Assembly: GCA_016926185.1 (NCBI GenBank)
Contig: JAFGPD010000019.1
Span: 1-38,841 of the forward strand
Length of the DNA stretch: 38,841 bases
Origin: Candidatus Woesebacteria bacterium
GTDB lineage: Bacteria; Patescibacteriota; Microgenomatia; UBA8517
Direction of reading: 5' to 3'
Positions 1 through 9,349 of the stretch are shown piece after piece (position 1 is the stretch's first letter; the number at the start of each line of letters is the position of its first letter). A program made the position numbers and the translations under genes. The notes under the pieces were generated by a model, which saw only the letters and a list, made by a program, of their open reading frames with translations, searched no databases and had not been told where the DNA came from.

Positions 1-5
1 AAAAC

Positions 6-1028
6 ATGCAGTTGAAGAAACAACTTATAGAGATGCAATCTTCTCAAACTCAGGAAATTTCCGACAAATTAAATATCTCCACTCACACCCCGACCCCCGA
101 TTCAACACAAGATTGGGAAACATATGATAATGAAAAATATGGATATCAAATAAAATATCCAACAGGCTGGATATTAGAAGAGCATGATTACTCAGTTAGT
201 GTTTTCAATTGGGATTTTGGAGAAACAATTAATGATGAATCTGATAAGGTGTTCCTATCGATTAGATTAATAGATGATGATTATGGTGATGAGTCAATTA
301 GCCTTTATCTAGATAAATTAAATACAGAAAGAGGAATGAATGCTGCAAAATATGTTTATCCAATAGAGATTGGGGGAAATGAAGCTGCTCTGGTTCATAA
401 TCCAGTACCTGGAGTTCTTGCTGGTGGTAGAATTGCATATTTTGTAATAAATAACCAGAATCAATTGTTAGAAATCAGTTTACAACTTGGAAGGGGTGCC
501 GATACCAGAAATTTCGAGCAAATTTTTAATCAAATTCTTTCAACACTCGAATTTATTGATGAAGATCAATCCAGTGAAACTGAAAATTGGGAGACATATA
601 ATTCAAAAGGTAAATATTTTACGATGAGGTATCCGCAGGATTGGAAAATATATTATTGGGATAAAACATTGAACAATAGTGAATGTATTTCGATTGGAGA
701 TTTAGAAACAAATCAACTATTACAAATGCATAATTTAGATTCTGAGACTCTCAGAACGTCTTACAGTGTTCAGGTTTGTTATTTTCCTGATGACGAAATG
801 CCAGAAAGCTTTGATTATAACAATGGTATAGGTGGAAACGACACGATAGAAAAGGTCGTAATAAATGGTTACACTGGCATAAGAGGCAAGGAAAGTTCAA
901 TAATAGTTGGTGAAAGAGAAAGAATATATATTAAGGATCCAAATGACGGTTATATAACCTTTATTTTGGAAATTGGCGATGTCGATAAACTTGATCAGAT
1001 CCTTTCAACCTTCAAATTCACCGACTAA
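6..1028 (+). CDS. Hypothetical protein with two PsbP-like (YGYQIKYPTGW / GKYFTMRYPQDW) domains; may be truncated at the window start
   Basis: ORF open to the window edge; internal duplication of a 'Y..KYP.GW' motif. Confidence 0.6.
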   Translation: MQLKKQLIEMQSSQTQEISDKLNISTHTPTPDSTQDWETYDNEKYGYQIKYPTGWILEEHDYSVSVFNWDFGETINDESDKVFLSIRLIDDDYGDESISLYLDKLNTERGMNAAKYVYPIEIGGNEAALVHNPVPGVLAGGRIAYFVINNQNQLLEISLQLGRGADTRNFEQIFNQILSTLEFIDEDQSSETENWETYNSKGKYFTMRYPQDWKIYYWDKTLNNSECISIGDLETNQLLQMHNLDSETLRTSYSVQVCYFPDDEMPESFDYNNGIGGNDTIEKVVINGYTGIRGKESSIIVGERERIYIKDPNDGYITFILEIGDVDKLDQILSTFKFTD

Positions 1029-1130
1029 GCTACCCGTTTCAAAGACAAACCATAGAAGTTTGTAAATAATATAAAAATTATCCGATAGTTGCGGGAGTGA
1101 ATCTTATAATATAGAATGAGCTAGGTCAAA

Positions 1131-1256
1131 GTGAGATAGCATCGCATCTCACGTGATCACAAATGTGGAGCCACAGTTAGATAGTGCAAAGCACATCAAA
1201 CGTGGCCCCATGAGAAGTCCTTTTTTTTTAGGGACTATCTCATAGGGGGAGGTGAT
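1131..1256 (+). ncRNA. Candidate structured 5' leader (multi-hairpin) upstream of the MscS-like gene
   Basis: Successive inverted repeats: GTGAGAT(1131-1137)/ATCTCAC(1146-1152), GTGATCAC(1153-1160), TGTGG/CCACA(1164-1175), GTGC-AAA-GCAC(1184-1194), CCCCaTGAGAaGTCC/GGGACtaTCTCAtaGGGG(1206-1249) abutting the SD GGAGGTGAT. Confidence 0.5.
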
Positions 1257-1261
1257 TAGAA

Positions 1262-1948
1262 TTGAATAATATTAATACTTGGCAGGATTTTTTGATCACT
1301 TCCTGGAGTCAGGTCTGGTCCTCTTTTTTGAAAGTATTCCCTTCGATATTGGGCGCTATAGTGATATTTTCTGTAGGTTTGATAGTTGCCGTATGGGTCA
1401 AAAGACTTATTGTGGAGCTATTAAAGCTTCTCCGGCTGGATAAACTGACAGAATCATCAGGTGTGGATGAGTACTTGAAGAAAGCTGACATAAGACTATC
1501 AACCATTGATCTGATTGGAGTCGTGTTTCAATGGCTTATAATCTTGGTGTTTTTCCTGACATCTATTGACATCTTGGGTTTGTCAGCTGTATCTAGAGTT
1601 TTGAGTAACGTGCTAAGTTTCGTACCAAACGTCATCGCAGCGGCTCTAATTCTTGCGGGAGGATACATGATCGCTAATGTTGTGAATGGACTGGTAAGAG
1701 GAATGCTTGTATCTGTTGATCATGACTTGGCGAAACCTGTGGGGAAAATTGCCAGATGGCTGATAATAGTGATAGCCTTTTTTGCCGCTGTAGATCAGTT
1801 GCAGATAGCACAAGGGCTGATCTCGACATTTTTTCAAGGCCTGACATATACAATTGTTTTGGTGGTAGGTTTGTCAGTAGGGTTGGGGTCGAAAGATCTG
1901 GTGTCAAAGATCTTAAACGACTGGTACGAAAAGATCCAGAAAAAGTAA
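1262..1948 (+). CDS. Small membrane protein, MscS-like conserved TM-helix family
   Basis: TTG start with strong SD (GGGGGAGGTGAT); several TM helices; glycine-rich 'GLSVGLGSKDLVSKILNDWYEK' C-terminus typical of MscS-related TM helix proteins. Confidence 0.7.
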   Translation: MNNINTWQDFLITSWSQVWSSFLKVFPSILGAIVIFSVGLIVAVWVKRLIVELLKLLRLDKLTESSGVDEYLKKADIRLSTIDLIGVVFQWLIILVFFLTSIDILGLSAVSRVLSNVLSFVPNVIAAALILAGGYMIANVVNGLVRGMLVSVDHDLAKPVGKIARWLIIVIAFFAAVDQLQIAQGLISTFFQGLTYTIVLVVGLSVGLGSKDLVSKILNDWYEKIQKK

Positions 1949-1951
1949 TAT

Positions 1952-1983
1952 AAACTACATGAATTTTTAAAAGGTAGTTTTTT
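1952..1983 (+). terminator. Rho-independent terminator-like hairpin
   Basis: AAACTAC ... GTAGTTT stem followed by a T run, just after the stop at 1948. Confidence 0.55.
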
Positions 1984-2084
1984 ACCGCTTCGTGAGTTGG
2001 CTGGTATGTAATTAGGCTTTGATATTGCTGTTAATCTTTAGATATAATGAAGAGTAGTCGTTAAGACTATAAAAAAATCCTGCC

Positions 2085-3764
2085 ATGCAATTAAATGACG
2101 AAACACTGAAAAAGATCGTTGTTGGCTCCGGCTTTGTATCTGAAGAGGATTTTGACAAAGCCAAAAAATCTGCTGAAGAATTAGATAAAAACGTAAGAGA
2201 TGTTCTTGTCTTTCGTGGACATATTTCAGAGGAGGCACTCAGCAAGCTCATAAGCAAGCATCTGAATATTAAATATGCTGACATTGGCAGGCAGTCAATT
2301 CCTGAAGAAATTTTGAGTCTGATCCCTGAAAAGATCGCAAAAACCTACCGGATGGTCCCCATAGCAGTAAAGGACAACAAGCTTATGTTGGCAATGAGTG
2401 ACCCGGGTGATTTTGAGGCTCTGGAGTTTGCAAAAAGGCAGACAGGAATGTCAGTTGAGCCGCTTTATGCCAGCAACGACGACGTCCGCCGCGCAATCGG
2501 CCAGTATAAAAAGGGAATTAAAGAAGAATTCAGCAAAGTTATCTTGGAAAACCTAAAGCAGGCAAAGGTTGATGATGATTTGGCAAAATCGGCAGAGAAA
2601 CTTCCCATAATCAACATCTTGGATTCTATTTTGGAATACGCTACTTCAGAGCGTGCTTCCGATGTTCATATTGAAACTTTAGAGGAGGAAGTAGTAATAC
2701 GTTTTAGAATTGACGGAGTTTTGCGGGATATTATTAAACTTCCTAAGGGAATAGAAACGGCGTTGGTTGCAAGAATCAAAATACTTTCCAATCTAAAGAT
2801 CGATGAGCATCGTGTCCCGCAGGATGGTAGGTATAAATTCAATATTGACGATAATGTCATTGCACTAAGAATTTCAATAATACCGGGTTTTTACGGAGAG
2901 AATGTTGTTATGAGAATTCTCAAAGAATCCGCCCGTCCGTTGAGTCTGGAGGAGCTTGGTTTAAGCGGAGACGGGCTGGAGATAATCAAAAGAAATATTA
3001 CCAGACCCCATGGAATGATCCTTGTTACCGGACCAACAGGTTCTGGGAAGACCACTACCTTGTATTCAATTTTGAACATTTTAAATACCATAGAAGTAAA
3101 GATCGCCACAATTGAAGACCCTATCGAGTACGGGATCAATAGGGTAAGTCAGATACAAGTTAACAACAAGACCGGTCTGGACTTTGCTGCTGGTTTAAGA
3201 GCGCTTCTTCGGCACGACCCTGACATAATAATGGTTGGTGAGATCCGTGATCAGGAGACCGCTGAGATCTCAGTGCATGCGGCCTTGACCGGACACTTGG
3301 TCCTTTCAACTTTGCATACCAATACAGCCGCAGGGGCGATCCCCCGCTTCATTGATATGGGAGTTGAAGGTTTTCTTTTAGCATCTACTGTAAATGTTAT
3401 TTTGGCTCAGAGATTGGTGAGAAAGATTTGTAATGCTTGTATCACTACTTACAAACCAGATAAAGCTCTTGTAAAACAGTTTGAATCAAAGTTGGGCATA
3501 ACACTGACCGGACAAAAATTCTACAAAGGAAAGGGATGTGAACAGTGTGGGGGAAAAGGTTTTATGGGGAGGATCGGAATTTATGAGGTCTTAGAGGTCA
3601 CAGAAACAATAAGGGAGCTTATCACCGACAAAACAAACAGCGAGGATATCCAGAAGGCCGCAATGAAAGAGGGTATGATAACAATGCTGAGGGACGGTTT
3701 GGACAAGGTTGCTTCCGGCCAGACAACTATTGATGAAGTAATTAGAGTGATACGAGAAGAGTAG
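2085..3764 (+). CDS. pilB: Type IV pilus assembly ATPase PilB (GspE/PulE family)
   Basis: N-terminal GspE-N domain; Walker A GPTGSGKTTTLYS; IEDPIEY Asp box; HDPDIIMVGEIRD Walker B; CxxC zinc motifs. Confidence 0.95.
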   Translation: MQLNDETLKKIVVGSGFVSEEDFDKAKKSAEELDKNVRDVLVFRGHISEEALSKLISKHLNIKYADIGRQSIPEEILSLIPEKIAKTYRMVPIAVKDNKLMLAMSDPGDFEALEFAKRQTGMSVEPLYASNDDVRRAIGQYKKGIKEEFSKVILENLKQAKVDDDLAKSAEKLPIINILDSILEYATSERASDVHIETLEEEVVIRFRIDGVLRDIIKLPKGIETALVARIKILSNLKIDEHRVPQDGRYKFNIDDNVIALRISIIPGFYGENVVMRILKESARPLSLEELGLSGDGLEIIKRNITRPHGMILVTGPTGSGKTTTLYSILNILNTIEVKIATIEDPIEYGINRVSQIQVNNKTGLDFAAGLRALLRHDPDIIMVGEIRDQETAEISVHAALTGHLVLSTLHTNTAAGAIPRFIDMGVEGFLLASTVNVILAQRLVRKICNACITTYKPDKALVKQFESKLGITLTGQKFYKGKGCEQCGGKGFMGRIGIYEVLEVTETIRELITDKTNSEDIQKAAMKEGMITMLRDGLDKVASGQTTIDEVIRVIREE

Positions 3765-3810
3765 TGAGATAACTTGTCATTATTGACCATAGTTAAGTTT
3801 TACAATCTTT

Positions 3811-5022
3811 ATGCCGCTATATTCATACAAAGTCAAAAACAAAAAAGGAAAGGTGATTGAAGATGTAGCTCAGTCAGCAAGCAGACAGGAAACTGCTAGT
3901 ATGTTGAAAGCTGAGGGGTATCAAGTATTAACTGTAAAGGCGGTAAATAGCAAGGTGGAAAATCTCTTTGAAGGTAAGATATCGGTGGCTGATAAGGCAG
4001 CATTTTGCAGATTCATGGCAACCATGCTGAAGGCCGGATTGCCGCTCCCCGAGGCTATTGAGATCATTCAAGAGGAAACAACCAACAAAAAGTTTAAAAA
4101 AATACTATATGATGTCTCGTTCAATCTTAAGAAGGGGTCATCCTTGCATGGAATTTTGTCAAAGTACGAAAGCGATTTTGGGACGATATTTTTGACTATT
4201 TTAAAAGCTGGTGAAGAATCGGGGTCTTTGGAAAAATCTTTCGGTTATTTGTCACAGCAGCTTCTGCAGATGCATGAATTGTCTCAAAAGATAAAAGGTT
4301 CTATGATGTATCCTTTGGTTATTGTGGGTGCAATGATCGCTAACGGGATCTTGATGTTCACTTTTGTTTTGCCAAAATTATCTCAAGTTTTTTTACAACT
4401 GAATGCAGACTTACCGAGGGCTACGGAAATACTTTTACAAGTAGGCACTTTTCTGGGAGGTCATGTATTGCTAACGATTGGAACAGTATTGGGATTATTA
4501 TTGTTGATATTGGCGATATTTATGATTAAAAAAACTCGTGATATTGTTGTTTCACTCTTCATAAGACTGCCTGTGGTCAGTAAGGTTGTCAGTCAAATTG
4601 ATGCTTCAAGATTTGCGCGCACTCTTTCAACACTTCTCAAAAGCGGAGTGCCTATCACAGTTGCTTTGGATGTGTCTTCTGATGTTGTTATGCAGTCAAA
4701 TGTGAAAAAAGTCACTGAAAGGTTCAGTAAGGGTGTAGAAAAAGGAGAGTCTCTCTCAGAAATCCTGGAAGAGGATAAAAAATCTTTTCCCCCTGTTATG
4801 ATACAGACAATAAAGGCTGGAGAAAAAACCGGAAGTCTTGAGGTTGTTCTAGAGGAAATGGCAGGCTTTTATGAGTCAGAAGTGGACTACTCGCTTAAAA
4901 GGGCAACTTCTCTTTTGGAACCGATACTGCTTTTGATAATTGGATTGGCTGTTGGAGCAATGGCAGTACTTATGATAACTCCTATATATAGTGTGGTTGG
5001 TTCTATGGATGGATCTTTTTAA
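3811..5022 (+). CDS. pilC: Type IV pilus inner membrane platform protein PilC (GspF family)
   Basis: MPLYSYKVKNKKGK N-terminus; duplicated T2SSF domains; immediately downstream of pilB. Confidence 0.93.
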   Translation: MPLYSYKVKNKKGKVIEDVAQSASRQETASMLKAEGYQVLTVKAVNSKVENLFEGKISVADKAAFCRFMATMLKAGLPLPEAIEIIQEETTNKKFKKILYDVSFNLKKGSSLHGILSKYESDFGTIFLTILKAGEESGSLEKSFGYLSQQLLQMHELSQKIKGSMMYPLVIVGAMIANGILMFTFVLPKLSQVFLQLNADLPRATEILLQVGTFLGGHVLLTIGTVLGLLLLILAIFMIKKTRDIVVSLFIRLPVVSKVVSQIDASRFARTLSTLLKSGVPITVALDVSSDVVMQSNVKKVTERFSKGVEKGESLSEILEEDKKSFPPVMIQTIKAGEKTGSLEVVLEEMAGFYESEVDYSLKRATSLLEPILLLIIGLAVGAMAVLMITPIYSVVGSMDGSF

Positions 5023-5730
5023 ATGGCTAGAAGTAATTTTCAAAAAAAGCTATCTCGTTATATGTCACCCCAGAATGTTGCAGTTGCAATATTGATATTT
5101 TTTGCTGCGGTATTTTTAGTTCTGTCATTTGTGCAATCGGGTGTGAGTGAACAGGAAACAATAACTAAAGATCAGATCCGGATGAACAAGAACGGAGAAA
5201 TTATCACAGTTAACAGAAACGGGCTGGTCGAGTATAGGACTGAAGACAAGATCACCTATAAAATATGGGACTCGGGTAAGGTGGCTAGGTTCTTTGATAT
5301 GGTTGAAAACAAGGCAAGGGACTATCTGGAAAATCCTAATCAAACCTCCAACTGTGTTTGGGTAAGTTTGTATCTTGATGGAGAGCTTGTAACAATTTGC
5401 TTTTCTGAGGATGACGAAGTGATTCAAGAGGCTTATGAGGAGTTCGACAATGGTGATGATTCAATTTCACTGTCTGATCTTTTTGATGATGGAAGTGACG
5501 ATGAGGATGAAGAGGACGAAGTAGATGACCTGTCTGATTACTTTGCTATTACACCAACTCCGACTTTTGTTCCAACATCCACACCAGGTGGTACGGGAGA
5601 CACTGGACAACCACAGCTTCCGCCGCCCCTTCCTATTGAAGCCACTTGTGAAAGTTGGGAAGAACAGATCGTTGGCGGAAGGGCGATAATCAGTAATACC
5701 CTGTGTTCGGTATCTGTTCAAGAAGAATAG
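5023..5730 (+). CDS. Single-pass secreted/membrane protein with acidic stretch and Thr/Pro-rich linker
   Basis: N-terminal TM (VAVAILIFFAAVFLVLSFV); DDGSDDEDEEDEVDD; TPTPTFVPTSTP; start adjoins the pilC stop. Confidence 0.7.
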   Translation: MARSNFQKKLSRYMSPQNVAVAILIFFAAVFLVLSFVQSGVSEQETITKDQIRMNKNGEIITVNRNGLVEYRTEDKITYKIWDSGKVARFFDMVENKARDYLENPNQTSNCVWVSLYLDGELVTICFSEDDEVIQEAYEEFDNGDDSISLSDLFDDGSDDEDEEDEVDDLSDYFAITPTPTFVPTSTPGGTGDTGQPQLPPPLPIEATCESWEEQIVGGRAIISNTLCSVSVQEE

Positions 5731-5732
5731 GT

Positions 5733-7130
5733 TTACTTTTCCTGCCAGGAGATGAACTGATAAGCATTACTTGATGGGAAGTATGGAGGTGGATTATCAG
5801 GTGTACACGAGTCGAAATTAAGTTCTCTTTCGATAAACCCAGATTCGGGTCCTTCGCCAAAATTCCAATACGATTTAAAATATGAAAGCAATGACCCATT
5901 AAGTGTAAATTTTTGTTTCACTGCTGCAGCAATATCACCACACCAATCAAAATACCCGTGTCGAATAATTTTACCTTTTTGTGACATTAGGACTCCATCT
6001 ATCTGGAAATAGTTTGGAACGTCTCTCCCTATGTAAATATCGCTTTGGGCAATAAGTCCAAGTGAATCGGAACAGTCGTAAGCAGTATATGTAATACTAT
6101 TTGGTATCCAGATAACTGAACTACTGCTTTGTATCGGAAAATCAACGGCAGCAACTGTAAGTCTTCCTCGGACTGTGCCTTCTACCCAAAGATTATTTTC
6201 AGCAAAAATTATCGGGGTTTCGGCAACATTATAGACTCCAATAAGTGTCTCATTGTCAATTTCTTGCTCGTCTTCCCGACAACCACCCAACCCTGCTTGT
6301 CCTATTCCTTGTCCGGGGACACTGTATCCTTCAATGTCGTTGAGTTTTGTAATTTTATAAACACTCACAGTCCCGTTTGACTGAAAGACGAGATGGTAGC
6401 CCCTAGCACCCTTTCCGTCAAGATATAAACCGTTGACTTTTGAGTCATCACGCATTTGAGCGAAGTCAAACGAGATAGAATCAAAGTCAATTGCAGGGAC
6501 TGGGAATTGCCATAAACCTTGATCTCCGCCACTCCCCCAAACACCAGGTTTAGGCTCAGGGGGGTGACATCCAGTTTCGAAACCACACATGTATTCTTCC
6601 TGGGCACTTGAAACGATAGAATTATTAATTCCATCCATCCTTACACCATTGTTACTATGGACCCTTCCGTTTACAACTGAACCCACTCCGTACCAAACAC
6701 TGCCGTTACTTAAAAGTGAATAAGAGGAAAAAGATGGAAGCCCATATTGGACTTCAATAGTTCTTTTTACCTTAGGATATTCATTGGTCCAACCTGTTGA
6801 TTCGATAATTACTGTAGTTGAACCTTCCTCGGGTGGTGTTATATTGAGTTCATACTGTCCAACAATACCACCTTGAGGATCTGAGTAGTCATGTATTCCA
6901 GTATCGCTGGTATAATCGTTGGGATTATGGGAAAGATGCCAAGCATAGTAATTGATCCCTGCTTCTGCGATATTTAGAGCTTTTTCTGAAGCGGTTTGCC
7001 TATGAGAAAAGTCAAGCTGCAATCCCAGTAGAAATAGTATTCCATAGATCACAATTGTAAACGCTCCTGTAATGACAATTAATGCAGGAGTGATCGATCC
7101 AGATTGATTAATTATTTTTTTCTCTTCCAT
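5733..7130 (-). CDS. PilX-like minor pilin / pilus-associated protein with large ectodomain
   Basis: SGSITPALIVITGAFTIVIYGILFLLGLQLDFSHRQTASEKALNIAEAGINYYAWHL: hydrophobic helix followed by the 'ALNIAEAGINYYAW' motif of PilX-type proteins. Confidence 0.65.
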   Translation of the reverse strand: MEEKKIINQSGSITPALIVITGAFTIVIYGILFLLGLQLDFSHRQTASEKALNIAEAGINYYAWHLSHNPNDYTSDTGIHDYSDPQGGIVGQYELNITPPEEGSTTVIIESTGWTNEYPKVKRTIEVQYGLPSFSSYSLLSNGSVWYGVGSVVNGRVHSNNGVRMDGINNSIVSSAQEEYMCGFETGCHPPEPKPGVWGSGGDQGLWQFPVPAIDFDSISFDFAQMRDDSKVNGLYLDGKGARGYHLVFQSNGTVSVYKITKLNDIEGYSVPGQGIGQAGLGGCREDEQEIDNETLIGVYNVAETPIIFAENNLWVEGTVRGRLTVAAVDFPIQSSSSVIWIPNSITYTAYDCSDSLGLIAQSDIYIGRDVPNYFQIDGVLMSQKGKIIRHGYFDWCGDIAAAVKQKFTLNGSLLSYFKSYWNFGEGPESGFIERELNFDSCTPDNPPPYFPSSNAYQFISWQEK

Positions 7131-7182
7131 CCTTGTTCTAATGATAACATCTTAAGATCAAAGGTTATCCCTGATGATCTTT

Positions 7183-7821
7183 TTAAAGATTTTCTTTCAA
7201 CATTCTTATATTAATGTAGCTTTGCATGACATAGTCTTTATCGGACTCATTAGCAACCGGATTTGTCCTAAGGTTAATTCCAACGGTCTTTATCCCCGAA
7301 ATATCGGTGGGAAGAGTTAAAGGATTATTTGTTGTGTCACTCGGCCAATCACCGTTATAGTAGGTGAAGACCGGCATAGTAAGATTTCTAACAATGCTTG
7401 TAAGTCTTTTTACTTTTTCGTTTTCCTGAGGGTATGTGATTGGCGGTTCAGAGGTGGGTTCGGTCACTCCTCGGTAGAGGGTTGTATTTTCAAGAAAATA
7501 TCTTACACGTTCAGTTTCGTCATCGAAATCGATATCTGTGTAAAATACTATCTCATTTTCGTCAACACTTTCTATCGCATAGGCACCGTTTTCCCCCGGG
7601 TGTGCAGTTCTCAACTGTCTTGTAAATTCACTTATACTGGAATTTGCTTCTTCGATACTTAAGTAGCTTTTAAAAACGACTTCTTGATTTTGGCTCAAGA
7701 TAAATTGCAGAGCTAGCACACCAACACCCAAGATCGCGATAATGATGATAGAAAGCAATCCTTCGATAAGTGTGAAACCGGCTTGGTTTTTATGCTCTTT
7801 TTTTGTTATTCTCTCATTCAT
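7183..7821 (-). CDS. Prepilin-like minor pilin (start revised to 7821 from the track's 8109)
   Basis: MNERITKKEHKNQAGFTLIEGLLSIIIIAILGVGVLALQ = class III/type IV prepilin signal; the extension to 8109 overlaps the next pilin gene and looks spurious. Confidence 0.85.
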   Translation of the reverse strand: MNERITKKEHKNQAGFTLIEGLLSIIIIAILGVGVLALQFILSQNQEVVFKSYLSIEEANSSISEFTRQLRTAHPGENGAYAIESVDENEIVFYTDIDFDDETERVRYFLENTTLYRGVTEPTSEPPITYPQENEKVKRLTSIVRNLTMPVFTYYNGDWPSDTTNNPLTLPTDISGIKTVGINLRTNPVANESDKDYVMQSYINIRMLKENL

Positions 7822-7825
7822 ATCT

Positions 7826-9178
7826 TCAAATAGGATCCAGAAAAGCTTGTTCTTGTATGTCTCCTGAGATTTCAACACTATCTGTGTAGTAGTTGTATCC
7901 GGAGGCAGTTGCCTCCAAATAGTAAATTTTATCTGAAAGGTCTGAGAAGAATATCTGGCCGAAGTCGGGGTTTTGTATAATGCCGCTTGAAGCGCTAGCT
8001 TCATAAGTGCCACCGTCGAAAAGTCTTGCAGATACCGATGCGATTTGTAAATCTCCCGGATCGGTGAAGGTGACAAGGAAGCTATTTGCAGAATTGGAAT
8101 TAAGTGCAATTTTTTGCTCGAATTCAGAATTTGGCAGAAGATTGACAGGAAGGAGAGGGTTGAAACCAGAAACGTCGTATCCGGTGATTGCCGGAATGGT
8201 TATTGAATAATTATCCCATTCGAGATCCTCAATGACTATTTCCCCAGATGCGTTGGTTGATAGAGTCTCTTCGTATTTGTAGACAAGTTCATCCAAAGCA
8301 TCAGTGCCAATTGTCTTGTCTCCTCTAATGTTGAAAGTAATATTGCCCAATGGAGAAAAATCACTATCACGATTATTTGTTGTAGTTATTTCAAGAGTGG
8401 ACACAAGATCAATGGCGAAACTAATTTCAGTTAACTTACTTTCGATTATGGTCGCGTGTGGCTTATCGGGATTTGCCACTTCTGAAGTTGAATAGGTTTT
8501 ATCAGTACTATATCCTTCCTTTGTTGTAGTAATTTGGTAACAGTCAGTACAAGGCAGTGCACCGGGAAGAATAACCCTACCGGAACTGTCCGTTAGAAGT
8601 GTTAGATCCACTGGTGGTGAGATCGAAGGTGCGTATATTGTTACCTCTGCTTGAGAAACCGGTTGAGCGTTCGCATCGAAAACGAGCACTGATAGAGTTC
8701 CTCCTCCCACGGTTGATTCAACCCCTCGAGGTGCGATGTCTGTTATTAAAGAAACAGGGCTTTTGTTAGATGATGCAAGTCCTCCCCATGAAACATCAAC
8801 TCGAACCCTTTTGAAGTCAGTTGGAAGCAGATCTGTAGGAGCTATCCCATCGAGGGGGTCGTCAATATATACAATGTCTGTACTGACTACGTAATTTAAT
8901 CCATTTCTGAAAACATTTTCCTCTTGAAATATTGGACCATCCGGAACACCACTTACGGTACCCACATCCTCGTATGGTAAGTTTCTAATTAGCTCAATTT
9001 TTTCCTGGGCAAGATGGCGTGCAGTTATTCTCGCACTTGTAAACGAAATAAGCCTATATGATGAAGTGACTAGGGTGAATAATGCCTGAGCAAGTATCGC
9101 GAAAAGTGCGATCGCAACGACCAATTCCACCAGTGCTTGTCCGTTTTGTTTTTCTCTTGCTGATAAATTGGGATTCAT
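7826..9178 (-). CDS. Minor pilin (PilV-like N-terminus) with carboxypeptidase-regulatory/Ig-like ectodomains
   Basis: NGQALVELVVAIALFAILAQALFTL prepilin helix; 'LSVLVFDANAQPVSQAEVTIYAP...LTDSSGRVILPGALPCTDCYQITTTKEGY' resembles CarboxypepD_reg domains. Confidence 0.8.
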   Translation of the reverse strand: MNPNLSAREKQNGQALVELVVAIALFAILAQALFTLVTSSYRLISFTSARITARHLAQEKIELIRNLPYEDVGTVSGVPDGPIFQEENVFRNGLNYVVSTDIVYIDDPLDGIAPTDLLPTDFKRVRVDVSWGGLASSNKSPVSLITDIAPRGVESTVGGGTLSVLVFDANAQPVSQAEVTIYAPSISPPVDLTLLTDSSGRVILPGALPCTDCYQITTTKEGYSTDKTYSTSEVANPDKPHATIIESKLTEISFAIDLVSTLEITTTNNRDSDFSPLGNITFNIRGDKTIGTDALDELVYKYEETLSTNASGEIVIEDLEWDNYSITIPAITGYDVSGFNPLLPVNLLPNSEFEQKIALNSNSANSFLVTFTDPGDLQIASVSARLFDGGTYEASASSGIIQNPDFGQIFFSDLSDKIYYLEATASGYNYYTDSVEISGDIQEQAFLDPI

Positions 9179-9349
9179 TAGGGCAGATTGAGTTTACTTG
9201 ACTAATTGATTATAAGTATAGCATTTGACATAATTGATATGTATTTACTATTTTTAAAATTTCCATTTACCATTTAATTTTACAATATTGACTTAATTTA
9301 CTAAGTCAATAGAAGAAGATGTTGTATATATAATTGATTTAATACTGCC

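Noticed and set aside
1105-1110. TATAAT with a clear -35 for the structured leader
   Set aside because: The -10 is plausible, but I could not identify a convincing -35 at 16-18 bp, so it is not listed as a separate promoter feature.
3864-3880. tRNA-like 'GTAGCTCAGTCAGCAAG' string
   Set aside because: Lies inside the pilC reading frame; no acceptor stem, anticodon arm or T-loop (GGTTCGAATCC) at the right distance.
7822-8109. N-terminal extension of the 7183-8109 ORF
   Set aside because: Overlaps the 7826-9178 minor pilin coding region; the prepilin signal starts at Met 7821.
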